From contig DHXP01000025.1 in assembly GCA_002413745.1 (NCBI GenBank), positions 26,908-90,907 of the forward strand: a stretch of DNA of 64,000 nt, in the 5' to 3' direction. The notes beneath the pieces were generated by a model. It saw nothing but the letters and a program-made list of their open reading frames with translations, made no database searches and had not been told where the DNA came from. Positions 55,395 to 64,000 of the stretch are shown in pieces (positions within the stretch are counted from its first letter, which is position 1; the number at the start of each line of letters is the position of its first letter). Source of the stretch: Flavobacterium sp. UBA5153. Its GTDB lineage: Bacteria > Bacteroidota > Bacteroidia > Flavobacteriales > Flavobacteriaceae. Position numbers and translations under genes: made by a program.

Positions 55395-58256
55395 CTACCC
55401 CACCTTCGCAAACCCGCTCACAAAAGTTTCCACAAACCCAATGATTTTACTCAAAATCCTATCCCCTGTTTTCTTACGTTCTAAAACTTTGGGTTTTTCT
55501 CCTTCAATTAAATCCAGAAGTTCGTCTCGAAGAGGTTCTCGTTCCGCAAAGAGGTAATTTTCTATGAGCTGTTCCGTTTTTTCTTCGGATAGGTTTTCTT
55601 CTTTTACCAGTTGCTTGAAGGCTTTTATTTGTTCCTCGTTCCAGTATTTTTCAAACTGGTCTGGGAGGTCTTCTGTGTCTTCTATGTTGGGAAGATTTTC
55701 AAGTATGAAACGTTCTATTAATTCTCGTTTGCTTCGCAAGTTGGCTTCTCCTGTGAGTAAATCTATGATTTCTTTTTGCTTTTTGATTTTCTCGTGCGGG
55801 TCTGCATTTTTAAGCGTTGCCAATAAATTCAGAATATAAGTAACATTAATTTCGTCTCGGTGTATTAATTCCAATTCAAAATCGACGTCTTCCAGTATAG
55901 AAACTTTTTCTTTGGTGTGGTCATTTTTGACTTTATCGTATAAATCGAGGTATTTGCTTTTGTAGTCTTCAAACAATTGCTCGTCCATATCCAAATCTTC
56001 CATCGTGAAATCGGAGAAAGTAGTCAGTACATTTTTAAGTCGCATCAACTCTCGGAATGCTTTTACAAATTCCAACTCTTCTTTTTCATTTTGCAAATCG
56101 TTTACACTGTTCACCGTTGGCACAATCTTCAAAAGTGCCGTAACCGCTTCGCCAAATTGCTGCACATAATTCTCATAAGGCTGCATAATAATTACGTCTA
56201 TGGCATCTTTGTTCGAGAAGAGCGCAATAGCATCATCGGTGGCTTTTTTGAGGTTCCGGAAAACAATAATATTTCCTTGTGATTTCTGTTCGTTAAGTAT
56301 TCTATTGGTTCTAGAATAGGCTTGAATCAATCCGTGATGTTTCAAGTTTTTGTCGACATACATTGTGTTCAGGTTTGGACTGTCAAAACCAGTTAAAAAC
56401 ATATTGACTACCAACAGAATATCGATATTTTTATTTTTGACATTCTTGGAAATATCATTGTAATAATTGTAGAATAAAACGCTGTCTTTGGTAGAGAATT
56501 TTGTGCCAAACATCGTGTTATAATCTCCAATAAATTCGTCCAGCTTTTCTCTGGAATGCTTGTTCAAACCATATAGTGCTTTTGGTTCTTCGACTACCGA
56601 TAATTCTTCGGGTATAAAACCATTGGCATCGGCATCATCTTCATTGGCAGCATAACTAAAAATGGTTGCAATTTTCAAATTATGTTTGCCTTCAACTTTT
56701 TTGGCTTGAAGTATTTCGTAGTATTTAATCAACGTTTCCACGCTGCTCACACAAAACATAGCGGTAAATTCCCTGCTGTGGGTTTTGCGGTTGTGATTGT
56801 CTATGATGTAATCAGCAATTTTATTCAAACGCAAAGGTGATTCCATTAATTCCTTCGTATCTATGTCTTCTACCTCAATATCGATGTTGGTTTTGCTGTC
56901 GTCCTTTTGTTTATAACGCCCCACATATTCCACGGAGAATTTCAAAACATTCTCATCTTTGATGGCATCCGTAATTACGTATTTATGCAAACATTCTCCA
57001 AACAATTCTTTGGTGGTACGTTTTCCTAATTCGTTTTTTACGGCATTATCAGCAAAAATGGGTGTTCCCGTGAAACCAAATAATTGGATATTATTGAAAA
57101 ATGATTTAATGCGGTTGTGGGTTTCTCCAAACTGGGAACGGTGGCATTCATCAAAAATAAATACAATTCGTTCGTCTTTCAGTTTGTCCATTTTGTTCAA
57201 ATACTGCTTTTTGCTGATAGCTGTATTTAGTTTTTGGATGGTGGTTACAATCAGTTTGGTATCGTCTGTAAACTGTTTGACCAATGCTTTTGTATTGTCC
57301 GTTCCGTCAATGCTTCCTTTGCTGAAACTATTAAATTCTTTGGTAGTTTGATAATCCAAATCTTTTCTGTCCACGACAAAAACCACTTTTTTGACCTGTG
57401 GTAAATTCATTAAAATCTGGCTGGCTTTAAATGAAGTCAAGGTTTTTCCTGAACCTGTGGTATGCCAGATGTAGGCATTTTTGTTGGTATTCTTTACCGT
57501 TTCAACCAATGCTTCTACGGCATAATATTGATAGGGGCGAAGCACCATTAGTATTTTATAGGCTTCACTCAACACAATGTATTTGCATATCATTTTGGAA
57601 ATATGACACGGATCCAGAAAGTCTGTGGTAAAACCGTTTAATATATTGGTCAGGCGATTGTTGGCTACATCCGTCCAATAAAAAGTTTGTTTGAAAGACT
57701 GGTTTCTATTATTGGCGTAGTATTTTGTGTTTACACCGTTACTGATAACGAAAATCTGAACGTATTGAAACAAGGCGGAATTGACTCCAAAAGAATGGCG
57801 TTGGTAACGGTTGATTTGGTTGAAGGCTTCCTTGAGTTCCAGTCCACGGCGTTTCAATTCGATTTGTACCATTGGCAAACCATTAATCAACAGCGTAACA
57901 TCATATCTGTTTTTATAGACGCCATCTATAGAAATTTGGTGCGTAACCTGAAATTGGTTCTGACACCAATGTTCCGAATTGATGAACTCAAAGTACAAAT
58001 CCTCTCCGTTGTCTTTTACAATATGTTGTCTTTCTCGAAGTGTTTTGGCTTTTTCAAAAACAGATCCTTTACTCAAAATATTTAGTACCCTTTCAAATTC
58101 TTTGGGTGAGAACTCTTTTTTGTTGTGCTTCTCCAGCTGGGATTTCAGATTGGTAAGTAGGTCTTTTTCATCAACAATAGTGACTAAACCATAGCCCATA
58201 TTTTGCAATTGGACTACTAATTGTTCTTCAAGAATTTGTTCGGGTTGTTTCGCCAT
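55395..58256 (-). CDS. hsdR: Type I restriction enzyme, R subunit
   Basis: A protein of about 953 residues starting MAKQPEQILEEQLVVQ (ATG 58256); an ATG two codons earlier is also possible. The N-terminal nuclease has DVTLLINGLPMVQIELKRRG (D...E-x-K). The SF2 translocase has WHTTGSGKTLTSFKASQ, IFDECHRSQFGE and FGFTGTP. GFDSPNLNTMYVDKNL and AYSRTNRILNEQ are motifs of the second RecA domain. It cuts DNA unmodified at the HsdS site and starts 10 bases after the HigA-ImmA fusion. Confidence 0.96.
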   Translation of the reverse strand: MAKQPEQILEEQLVVQLQNMGYGLVTIVDEKDLLTNLKSQLEKHNKKEFSPKEFERVLNILSKGSVFEKAKTLRERQHIVKDNGEDLYFEFINSEHWCQNQFQVTHQISIDGVYKNRYDVTLLINGLPMVQIELKRRGLELKEAFNQINRYQRHSFGVNSALFQYVQIFVISNGVNTKYYANNRNQSFKQTFYWTDVANNRLTNILNGFTTDFLDPCHISKMICKYIVLSEAYKILMVLRPYQYYAVEALVETVKNTNKNAYIWHTTGSGKTLTSFKASQILMNLPQVKKVVFVVDRKDLDYQTTKEFNSFSKGSIDGTDNTKALVKQFTDDTKLIVTTIQKLNTAISKKQYLNKMDKLKDERIVFIFDECHRSQFGETHNRIKSFFNNIQLFGFTGTPIFADNAVKNELGKRTTKELFGECLHKYVITDAIKDENVLKFSVEYVGRYKQKDDSKTNIDIEVEDIDTKELMESPLRLNKIADYIIDNHNRKTHSREFTAMFCVSSVETLIKYYEILQAKKVEGKHNLKIATIFSYAANEDDADANGFIPEELSVVEEPKALYGLNKHSREKLDEFIGDYNTMFGTKFSTKDSVLFYNYYNDISKNVKNKNIDILLVVNMFLTGFDSPNLNTMYVDKNLKHHGLIQAYSRTNRILNEQKSQGNIIVFRNLKKATDDAIALFSNKDAIDVIIMQPYENYVQQFGEAVTALLKIVPTVNSVNDLQNEKEELEFVKAFRELMRLKNVLTTFSDFTMEDLDMDEQLFEDYKSKYLDLYDKVKNDHTKEKVSILEDVDFELELIHRDEINVTYILNLLATLKNADPHEKIKKQKEIIDLLTGEANLRSKRELIERFILENLPNIEDTEDLPDQFEKYWNEEQIKAFKQLVKEENLSEEKTEQLIENYLFAEREPLRDELLDLIEGEKPKVLERKKTGDRILSKIIGFVETFVSGFAKVG

Positions 58257-58266
58257 TTTCAATTTG

Positions 58267-59355
58267 TTAGTACAACTTTTTATCTATGCTTGTACTAATG
58301 GCGTACTGTTTGTTTTCGTGATTGATACGTCCAAGAATAATTGCGGGATTAATTTTGTTTTTAGTAGAAAATTTCAAAATCATAGAGTCTGAAAAATCAA
58401 ATGGATCATTAATTTTCGACCAAATAGCTTGTGGTATTAAACTCTCTTTGGCAAATTCATCTGCTTCTTTTTCAATATATTCTAAATGCGAACTTTTTGT
58501 AGTTAGGTCAAAGAATTGTTGTTCTTTATCCGTTTTTAAATGCAAATCAATATGTCCTATTTCGTGCATAATTGTAAAAGCAAAATTATCAATCCTATTA
58601 TGTCTTAATGTTAATGCAATGGCAGGATTGTCGCCTGACCAAAAAGTATAACCATCAATAGGTGTTTGTTCTAATTTTGGAACCAAAATAAATTTAATTC
58701 CATATTGATTCAATTTATTCTTGACTTGGTTTACGGCTTCTTTATTTTGAAAAAAAACAGTTTGAAGTTCCTGTACTAAATCGGGTAGTTTTTCAGGATT
58801 AAACGAATTAACTTCTTGTTTGTTCGCTTCATATTTTGCAACAACATTCCAAGCCAAAACATTCTTTTCACTTATTTTTAATTTGTCCGATTTTCTGAAA
58901 AGAGAAAATTTCTGTTTTGCCGATAAACCAACTAAATCATCTACATTATTGATGTTGTACATTTCTTTTATTTTGGCAATATCAGTAGTTAACTCATCAA
59001 CTAAGTAGCTTAATTTTCTAAAATAATTTACAGGAACATACTCTTTTATGATTTTCCAGATGTCAATGTTTATTATTTTTTGAATATTTTTTTGTTTTAT
59101 CCGTGCTGAATCCAACTCGTATTGTGATTGAAAACGCATCCAATACTCGGCTGAAATTCCTAATGTTTTCTCAAGCAACAACGCTGTTTCTGCCGTTACG
59201 GGCCTTTTTTCTTTTATGATTTCGTTTAACATTGTTTTTTGCATTCCAATCTCAACGGCAAAATCTTTTTGATTAATTTTTCGAGCCTCCAATTCATCTT
59301 TTAATAAACCTCCTGGATGTGACGCAATAAAGGGGATGTGATTTCTGGTTTCCAT
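58267..59355 (-). CDS. HigA-type antitoxin fused to ImmA/IrrE metallopeptidase
   Basis: A 362-residue fusion. Residues 1-75 are the HigA-type HTH (HPGGLLKDELEARKINQKDF, then LLLEKTLGISAEYWMRFQSQ). Residues 160-362 are an ImmA/IrrE protease with MHEIGHIDLH (HEIGH at 264-268) and a second acidic zinc motif EKEADEFAKESLIP. These proteases cleave repressors such as ImmR and DdrO. It ends 10 bases before the hsdR start and starts 11 bases after the toxin gene, inside the restriction operon. Confidence 0.9.
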   Translation of the reverse strand: METRNHIPFIASHPGGLLKDELEARKINQKDFAVEIGMQKTMLNEIIKEKRPVTAETALLLEKTLGISAEYWMRFQSQYELDSARIKQKNIQKIINIDIWKIIKEYVPVNYFRKLSYLVDELTTDIAKIKEMYNINNVDDLVGLSAKQKFSLFRKSDKLKISEKNVLAWNVVAKYEANKQEVNSFNPEKLPDLVQELQTVFFQNKEAVNQVKNKLNQYGIKFILVPKLEQTPIDGYTFWSGDNPAIALTLRHNRIDNFAFTIMHEIGHIDLHLKTDKEQQFFDLTTKSSHLEYIEKEADEFAKESLIPQAIWSKINDPFDFSDSMILKFSTKNKINPAIILGRINHENKQYAISTSIDKKLY

Positions 59356-59366
59356 TTTTAATCTCT

Positions 59367-59687
59367 TTATTTGTAGTGATTGCTTAATTCAATTATCGAA
59401 CAAATTGTAATCGTTTTTGGCGGTGTACCTTGAATGTTGCTTTTAAACTCAATACGGTATTGGTTATTTACTCGAACTGATTCCAAGCCCTCTTTGTTTC
59501 CTGATAATTTTTCGTAGTTCAAACTGTTTATTTGAAACAGTTCTTCCAAATTGCTGGCGTTTTCTAATCGACTGATTACTTTGACATACTGTTTTATTAT
59601 TTGAGGCTGAAAACGATACTTTTTTTCTTTGGTTTTACCGTTTTCATACAATTCTCTCAAATACTCTTTTTCAAATTCGATTACCAT
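59367..59687 (-). CDS. HigB-like (RelE-superfamily) toxin
   Basis: A 106-residue protein from ATG 59687 (MVIEFEKEYLRELYENGKTK), chosen because an upstream TTG at 59720 would run through a palindromic region. The family stretch LEGLFQ-type is seen as NLEELFQINSLNYEKLSGNK, and the C-terminal SVRVNNQYRIEFKS is typical of HigB, a ribosome-dependent mRNA endonuclease. It lies directly upstream of the HigA-ImmA fusion, the inverted toxin-first order of hig loci. The pair is wedged between hsdS and hsdR. Confidence 0.87.
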   Translation of the reverse strand: MVIEFEKEYLRELYENGKTKEKKYRFQPQIIKQYVKVISRLENASNLEELFQINSLNYEKLSGNKEGLESVRVNNQYRIEFKSNIQGTPPKTITICSIIELSNHYK

Positions 59688-59703
59688 ATTTTGGTTTTTC
59701 GTG

Positions 59704-59750
59704 GTACAAATGTACAACAATTAGTTGTTATTATTCACTAAATAAGTGAA
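59704..59750. promoter_or_regulatory. Cluster of palindromes upstream of higB
   Basis: Three palindromes fill the 74-base gap between hsdS and higB: GTACA-AA-TGTAC (59704-59715), AACAA-TTAG-TTGTT (59716-59729) and TTCACT-AAATA-AGTGAA (59734-59750). They are good candidates for an autoregulatory HigA operator and promoter. Confidence 0.55.
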
Positions 59751-59761
59751 TTATTTTGTAA

Positions 59762-60928
59762 TCACACAAACATTCTCTGCAACAATCCTTTTTTCCAAAC
59801 CTCCGTATTCGCAATCTGCGCCTGACACTGATTGATTTTATCATCTATCGCCGATAGAAAATTAGCGATTTTGGTTTGTTCTTTAAGGCTGGGAATTTGA
59901 AGATGGATTTCTGAAAGCATTGTAAAATGTCGTTTGTATCCTTGTTGTTGTATATTATTAAAGATTAAATTATAAAAAACATATTTAGGATTATCATTTT
60001 TGCATTTTAATAATTTGGTTCCATCTGCTCCGACTACAAACTCAAAATCAATATATTTTAATGCAGTTGTATGGTCTCCAAAAACTATTATAGGATAATT
60101 TGTAAATAAGAATTCGATTTCATCACAATAACCAGCAATTAAATTCTGACCTTGGTCAATAACCTTATATTTCCCAAATTCTTTAATTTCAGCAGTTTTT
60201 ATTTGATGTTTTTTTGTTGGTAATGATTGTAAGCATTCCCCCAACTTCTTCTTCTTCCAATCCGCAAACGCATTCCCTTTATCATCAGTAAACCGTAATT
60301 CTTGTGAGAATATTTGTTGCATCACGCCTTTTTTGTATTGCTCCAGTAGGTTTTTCTTTTGCTTCAAGGCTTGCAGTTTTTTATCTACTGCCGTGAGGAA
60401 TGTGGCGATTTTTTGTTGTTCCGGGAGGGTGGGAATTTGGATTTCTAATGCTTTTAAATCTGGTAAATCTAATTTTCCAGCACCAATACCTGTTCCAGTT
60501 ACCATATTTAAAATCATTGGCTCAAAAGCTGTAAACCAATTCAAAATAAATTCTGATGTTGAGTAATTATCAACTACAATAGATTTTACATCTTGATTAA
60601 AAGCAACATCTTTTGAAACAATTCCAATAGGAATTTTATTGAAAAGCATACTCCCACGAACTAAAATAAGTAAACTTCCTTTTTTTGCTAATTTCGAACC
60701 TTTTTTTAATCCTGCGTTTGTTATTTTAAGTTCCGAATCTGAATAAACTATACCTCGCATACTAGAAGCACTAATCCAAGGAATATCGCCATCCCAGTAT
60801 AAAGGATTGTCTTTTGGAGGTGTTCCGCCTGATGCCCAACTCGTGATTTCCCCCAATTTCTTTAATTCCCATTCTCCTTTAAATTCAGGAAAACGCAAGG
60901 TGGGAGTGTTTTTGTTTGCTGTAGGCAT
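59762..60928 (-). CDS. hsdS: Type I restriction enzyme, specificity subunit
   Basis: A 388-residue protein with two target-recognition domains (about residues 1-180 and 215-370), each followed by a conserved helical segment: LPEQQKIATFLTAVDKKLQ and LKEQTKIANFLSAIDDKIN. The second repeat is weakly diverged. It determines the DNA sequence recognised by the HsdRMS complex. Its start overlaps the end of the RhuM gene by one base, so the two are translationally coupled. Confidence 0.94.
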   Translation of the reverse strand: MPTANKNTPTLRFPEFKGEWELKKLGEITSWASGGTPPKDNPLYWDGDIPWISASSMRGIVYSDSELKITNAGLKKGSKLAKKGSLLILVRGSMLFNKIPIGIVSKDVAFNQDVKSIVVDNYSTSEFILNWFTAFEPMILNMVTGTGIGAGKLDLPDLKALEIQIPTLPEQQKIATFLTAVDKKLQALKQKKNLLEQYKKGVMQQIFSQELRFTDDKGNAFADWKKKKLGECLQSLPTKKHQIKTAEIKEFGKYKVIDQGQNLIAGYCDEIEFLFTNYPIIVFGDHTTALKYIDFEFVVGADGTKLLKCKNDNPKYVFYNLIFNNIQQQGYKRHFTMLSEIHLQIPSLKEQTKIANFLSAIDDKINQCQAQIANTEVWKKGLLQRMFV

Positions 60929-61932
60929 TAGTTGGATTTGTTTTTTAATTTGTCTTCTAATTGCTTTAGTTCTTCCAAATCCTGCTCATCGGCTTGTTGA
61001 GCTTCCAGTTGTTTTCGTTGCGTACTAAACTTTTCGTAAATGGCATCTACTTTTTTCTCCATTTGTAAGTGACTTACTTTGCCTGGGTGGTTTAATACTT
61101 TTTTATCGTTGAATTCAATAATACGATTGACATTGGTTTTCCAAAAATTCATCGTGATGTCTTGTCTGTTTTTGGCTCTTAATTCGGCAGTTTCAAGAAA
61201 CACGACCACAAAGCGGTTTAGTGTGTCAATTTCATCACTTGTCAGATAGTTTTTGGCAGTATAAATATCTCCTTTTCGAACAATTGCTCCTTTCCAACTG
61301 GTTAATGCCATATTGGGGTCATTGGGGTTGGCACGAGAAACCACTATTTCAGCAGCCGTTTTTCCTGTAATGGCATACAGGATTTTATTTTGTGTTTCGG
61401 CAAAGAACATTTGTGTAGCCTTATCGGTTTTATCATAATCACTACTCAAGGAAAATAGGTCACGTACTTTTTGATAAAATCGTTTTTCAGAGGCTCGTAT
61501 GTCACGAATTCTGGCTAGTAATTCATCAAAATGATCTATTCTTCCGTTGGGGTTTTTAAGACGTTCGTCGTCCATAACAAAACCCTTAATCATATATTCT
61601 TGCAGGTTTTGGTTCGCCCATTGACGGAACTGCGTGCCTCTTTTGCTTCGTACCCTAAAGCCTATCGCTAAAATCATGGCAAGGGAATAAAAAGTAACAT
61701 TGTAATTCTTGCCGTCTGCGGCAGTTGTTAAGTAATCCTTAACAACTGAATTAGAATCTAATTCGTTTTCTTTCAGTATTTTAGATATGTGCATACTGAC
61801 GTTAGGCACAGAGGTGTCAAAAAGTTCAGCCAATTGATTTTGGTTCATCCAAGCATCACCATCTCTGGTAAAAAGGGCTACCGAAGATTTGCCATCAATC
61901 GTATTGTAAATAATAATATCTTGTTTTTCCAT
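60928..61932 (-). CDS. RhuM-family protein
   Basis: A 334-residue protein starting at ATG 61932 (MEKQDIIIYNTIDGKSSVAL); an ATG six codons earlier overlaps hsdM. It belongs to the RhuM family: a helical N-terminal DNA-binding segment (MNQNQLAELFDTSVPNVSMH), YSLAMILAIGFRVRSKRGTQ and FRQWANQNLQEYMIKGF, then a helical tail ending in coiled coil. Function is unknown; the gene is often found inside type I restriction loci, here between hsdM and hsdS. A decayed relative lies upstream of hsdM. Confidence 0.88.
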   Translation of the reverse strand: MEKQDIIIYNTIDGKSSVALFTRDGDAWMNQNQLAELFDTSVPNVSMHISKILKENELDSNSVVKDYLTTAADGKNYNVTFYSLAMILAIGFRVRSKRGTQFRQWANQNLQEYMIKGFVMDDERLKNPNGRIDHFDELLARIRDIRASEKRFYQKVRDLFSLSSDYDKTDKATQMFFAETQNKILYAITGKTAAEIVVSRANPNDPNMALTSWKGAIVRKGDIYTAKNYLTSDEIDTLNRFVVVFLETAELRAKNRQDITMNFWKTNVNRIIEFNDKKVLNHPGKVSHLQMEKKVDAIYEKFSTQRKQLEAQQADEQDLEELKQLEDKLKNKSN

Positions 61933-61933
61933 A

Positions 61934-63505
61934 TTAAAAAGGCGTTGCAATATTCAATTGTTTGCAAAAATCAGCTATCGTTTTGTCAGTATTGGCAATT
62001 TGCGTGTCCAATGCTTTTATATCATTCGCAATAGCGTTAATGTCAATGCTGTCTTCGGCTTCAAACGTATCTACATAACGAGGAATGTTAAGGTTGTAAT
62101 CGTTGGTGGCAATTTCTGCCAATGTAGCCCGCTTGCTATATTTGTCTTCTTCCAAACGCTGGCGGTAGGTTGAAATAATTTTGTCAATGTGTTCTTCCCG
62201 CAATACGTTTTGGGTTTTCACCTTTTCAAAATGCCGGCTGGCATCTATAAATAAAACATCTTCGGGGTTTTCACGGCATTTTTTAAATACCATAATACAA
62301 GTTGGTATGCTTGTTCCGTAAAAAATATTGGCTGGCAAGCCAATTACGGCATCTAAATAATTACGGTTTTCAATCAAATATTTGCGAATATGTTGTTCTG
62401 CTCCACCACGAAACAAAGCACCGTGTGGCAAGACTAATGCCATCGTACCATTTTCGGCCAAATGGTGAATCATGTGTTGCACAAAAGCAAAGTCGGCTTT
62501 TGAGCTTGGGGCTAATTTTCCGTATTGCGAAAAACGATCGTCAGAGGTAAACAAAGGATTGGCACTCCAGTTTGCCGAAAATGGAGGATTGGCCACAATG
62601 GCTTCAAAGGTCATCCCCAGATGTTGCGGATGCTCTAAAGTGTCTTCCTGTTTAATATCGAATTTACGGTAATGCACGCCGTGCAAAATCATATTCATTC
62701 GGCAAAGATTGTAAGTAGTACGGTTCATTTCTTGACCGTAAAAATTACTCACTTCCTTAACTTGTCTGGCAATGCGAAGCAGCAAAGAGCCGCTTCCCGA
62801 TGTGGGGTCATAAGCCGATTTTAGCTTGGTTTTTCCAGTAGTTACAATTTTTGCCAATATGGTACTTACTTCTTGTGGGGTATAAAATTCTCCCGCTTTT
62901 TTTCCTGCGCCACTGGCAAACTGCCCAATCAAATATTCATAAGCATCGCCCAAAACATCCAATTCGGTATCCTCAAGTTTGAAATCTATTTTATCTAAAT
63001 GCGAAAGTACTTTGGCGATAATTTCGTTTCGGGCATCGGGAGTTTTGCCCAGTTTGGTGCTGTTCAAATCCATATCCTCGAAGAGATTGTCAAAATCGTC
63101 CTCGCTATCCGTACCCATTGTGCTTAACTGGATATTAATCAGGATTTTTTGAAGGTCTTCAATGATAAAATTGTTTATGCCTTCCACATCGCTGTTTCCA
63201 CGTTTGGCAATTTCGCTAAAAAGTTCGTTGGGTTTCAGAAAATAACCTAGTTTGTCTAATGATTCTTCTTTAATAGCGGCAATGTATTCCGCTCCTTCTG
63301 GAGTTGTGTCATCAATATTTCGGAATTGTAAACCGTCTTCTTTTAAAATGGAATTGGCGTAAAGCTCCATTTTTTCAGCAAGATATTTAAAGAAAATAAA
63401 TCCTAATATGTAATCTCGGAACTCGTCGGCATTCATTTTTCCACGGAGGGTATTGGCAATATTCCAAAGTTGTTGCTCCAACTGCTTTTTCTGGTCTTCT
63501 GACAT
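61934..63505 (-). CDS. hsdM: Type I restriction enzyme, methyltransferase subunit
   Basis: A 523-residue adenine methyltransferase. The N-terminal helical domain (LWNIANTLRGKMNADEFRDY) is followed by the catalytic domain with GEFYTPQEVSTILAKI, SAM-binding DPTSGSGSLLLRIA (motif I) and catalytic VANPPFSANW (NPPF, motif IV). It forms M2S with HsdS and protects self DNA. The start at ATG 63505 is at the usual MSEDQKKQLEQQLW. It is the first intact gene of the restriction operon and ends next to the RhuM start. Confidence 0.96.
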   Translation of the reverse strand: MSEDQKKQLEQQLWNIANTLRGKMNADEFRDYILGFIFFKYLAEKMELYANSILKEDGLQFRNIDDTTPEGAEYIAAIKEESLDKLGYFLKPNELFSEIAKRGNSDVEGINNFIIEDLQKILINIQLSTMGTDSEDDFDNLFEDMDLNSTKLGKTPDARNEIIAKVLSHLDKIDFKLEDTELDVLGDAYEYLIGQFASGAGKKAGEFYTPQEVSTILAKIVTTGKTKLKSAYDPTSGSGSLLLRIARQVKEVSNFYGQEMNRTTYNLCRMNMILHGVHYRKFDIKQEDTLEHPQHLGMTFEAIVANPPFSANWSANPLFTSDDRFSQYGKLAPSSKADFAFVQHMIHHLAENGTMALVLPHGALFRGGAEQHIRKYLIENRNYLDAVIGLPANIFYGTSIPTCIMVFKKCRENPEDVLFIDASRHFEKVKTQNVLREEHIDKIISTYRQRLEEDKYSKRATLAEIATNDYNLNIPRYVDTFEAEDSIDINAIANDIKALDTQIANTDKTIADFCKQLNIATPF

Positions 63506-63585
63506 TATAAATGGTTATATTATTTCTTTCCGCTAATGTATTGAATATTTAAGGAAGAATTATTGAGGGAAACCGTAAAGGGGGA

Positions 63586-64000
63586 TTATTTTTTATTATT
63601 AATCAAATTAATAAACTTGTTTTCAGTTTCTTTTAATCGTTTTCGTTGATGACATATCCTTTTGCCAAATAATCTCTTAACTGTTGGGTTGCCCATCGAC
63701 GGAATTGTGTCCCTTGTTTTGATTTCACGCGATAGCCTACGGATATAATGACATCGAAGTTGTAGAAATTGGGTTTCATAAGTTTTTCTGTCTTTTGCAG
63801 TATGTGCAAAAAATGCACACACTGAATTTTTATCCAGTTCACCTTCTCTAAAAACATTGTTGATATGTTTGTTTATTACCGTTCTATCCCTATCAAATAA
63901 AAGAGTGATTTGCTTTTGATTGAGCCAAACAGTATCCTTCTCAAGATTTACTTGTAATACCATTGGTTAATATGTTTTAGTCCAATCGTTCTGGTATAAT
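63586..64000 (-). pseudogene. Decayed RhuM-like gene (partial, runs off the window)
   Basis: Fragments on the minus strand read DTVWLNQKQITLLFDRDRTV, then, after an extra base near 63768, VIISVGYRVKSKQGTQFRRW and LRDYLAKGYVINE, then, after a missing base near 63650, RLKETENKFINLI. All match RhuM-type proteins, including the RV(R/K)SK(R/Q)GTQFR(Q/R)WA core shared with the intact copy. An in-frame stop precedes the first segment at about 63967. At least two indels and a stop make it non-functional. Confidence 0.85.

Noticed and set aside
59704-59715. TACAAATGTA core upstream of higB as a third BlaI box
   Set aside because: The same 10 bases also make a TACATTTG -7 promoter box on the minus strand, and the locus has its own HTH regulator, so BlaI control is not supported.
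61933-61950. Upstream ATG of the RhuM gene inside hsdM
   Set aside because: The six extra residues (MQRLFN) are not family-like; the ATG at 61932 begins the conserved sequence directly.
1-64000. CRISPR array
   Set aside because: No regularly spaced set of identical 25-40 base repeats was seen; the repeats found are single palindromes or inverted pairs.

Overview
The window is AT-rich chromosomal DNA of a member of the Bacteroidota, most likely Flavobacterium or a close relative. The evidence is the SusC/SusD pair, TAnnTTTG-type promoters, proteins typical of the group (DUF4292 lipoprotein, M56/BlaR1 protein with a TonB-type tail, thymidine kinase with a degenerate zinc site) and the high AT content. 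The genus is inferred; no rRNA gene is present.

1-16.1 kb is core genome: the end of atpF, then atpH-atpA-atpG (with a repeat element inserted between atpA and atpG), a small RelE/ParE-like toxin-antitoxin pair with a GNAT acetyltransferase, a polysaccharide flippase, dut, a sugar-nucleotide pyrophosphorylase, a TPR protein, a DUF4292 lipoprotein, an EnvC-like amidase activator, two outward-facing lipoproteins (polysaccharide deacetylase and an unknown), tdk, an acidic unknown protein and rsmI. Palindromic intergenic repeats occur at about 2.3, 6.1, 7.7 and 13.4-13.6 kb.

16.2-36.5 kb is a polysaccharide utilisation locus aimed at pectin or rhamnogalacturonan. It has a GntR/LacI-type chimeric regulator, a five-gene run (PL22-like oligogalacturonate lyase, GH106 rhamnosidase, GH105 unsaturated uronyl hydrolase, a GH2 protein, an esterase-GH43 fusion) and a SusC/SusD pair. 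The PL22 gene, its leader and the first 397 codons of the GH106 gene occur a second time in inverted orientation (18053-20820 versus 28390-31150). The second GH106 copy is truncated, so the degradative genes lie between two 2.8-kb inverted repeats. A decayed IS982-like transposase lies between the regulator and the first arm.

36.8-47.0 kb returns to housekeeping genes: pckA, a DUF423 membrane protein, a saccharopine dehydrogenase-like enzyme, a BlaI/BlaR1-type pair with an operator overlapping its promoter, a secreted GH43 protein, an M20 dipeptidase and tRNA-Leu(UAG).

47.0-64.0 kb, directly after the tRNA, looks like one end of a genomic island. Every gene is on the minus strand and nearly all are defence-type. 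Read in the direction of transcription they are: a decayed rhuM, hsdM, rhuM, hsdS, a HigB-like toxin, a HigA-ImmA/IrrE fusion, hsdR, a Gabija-like gajA and gajB, a putative AbiC-type membrane protein, an Mrr-type endonuclease, a PLD-family protein, a metallophosphoesterase and an excisionase-like HTH protein. The tight packing from gajA to the phosphoesterase suggests that the four extra genes could be part of an extended Gabija-type module; this is the most interesting candidate system here. The island's other end and any integrase lie outside the window.
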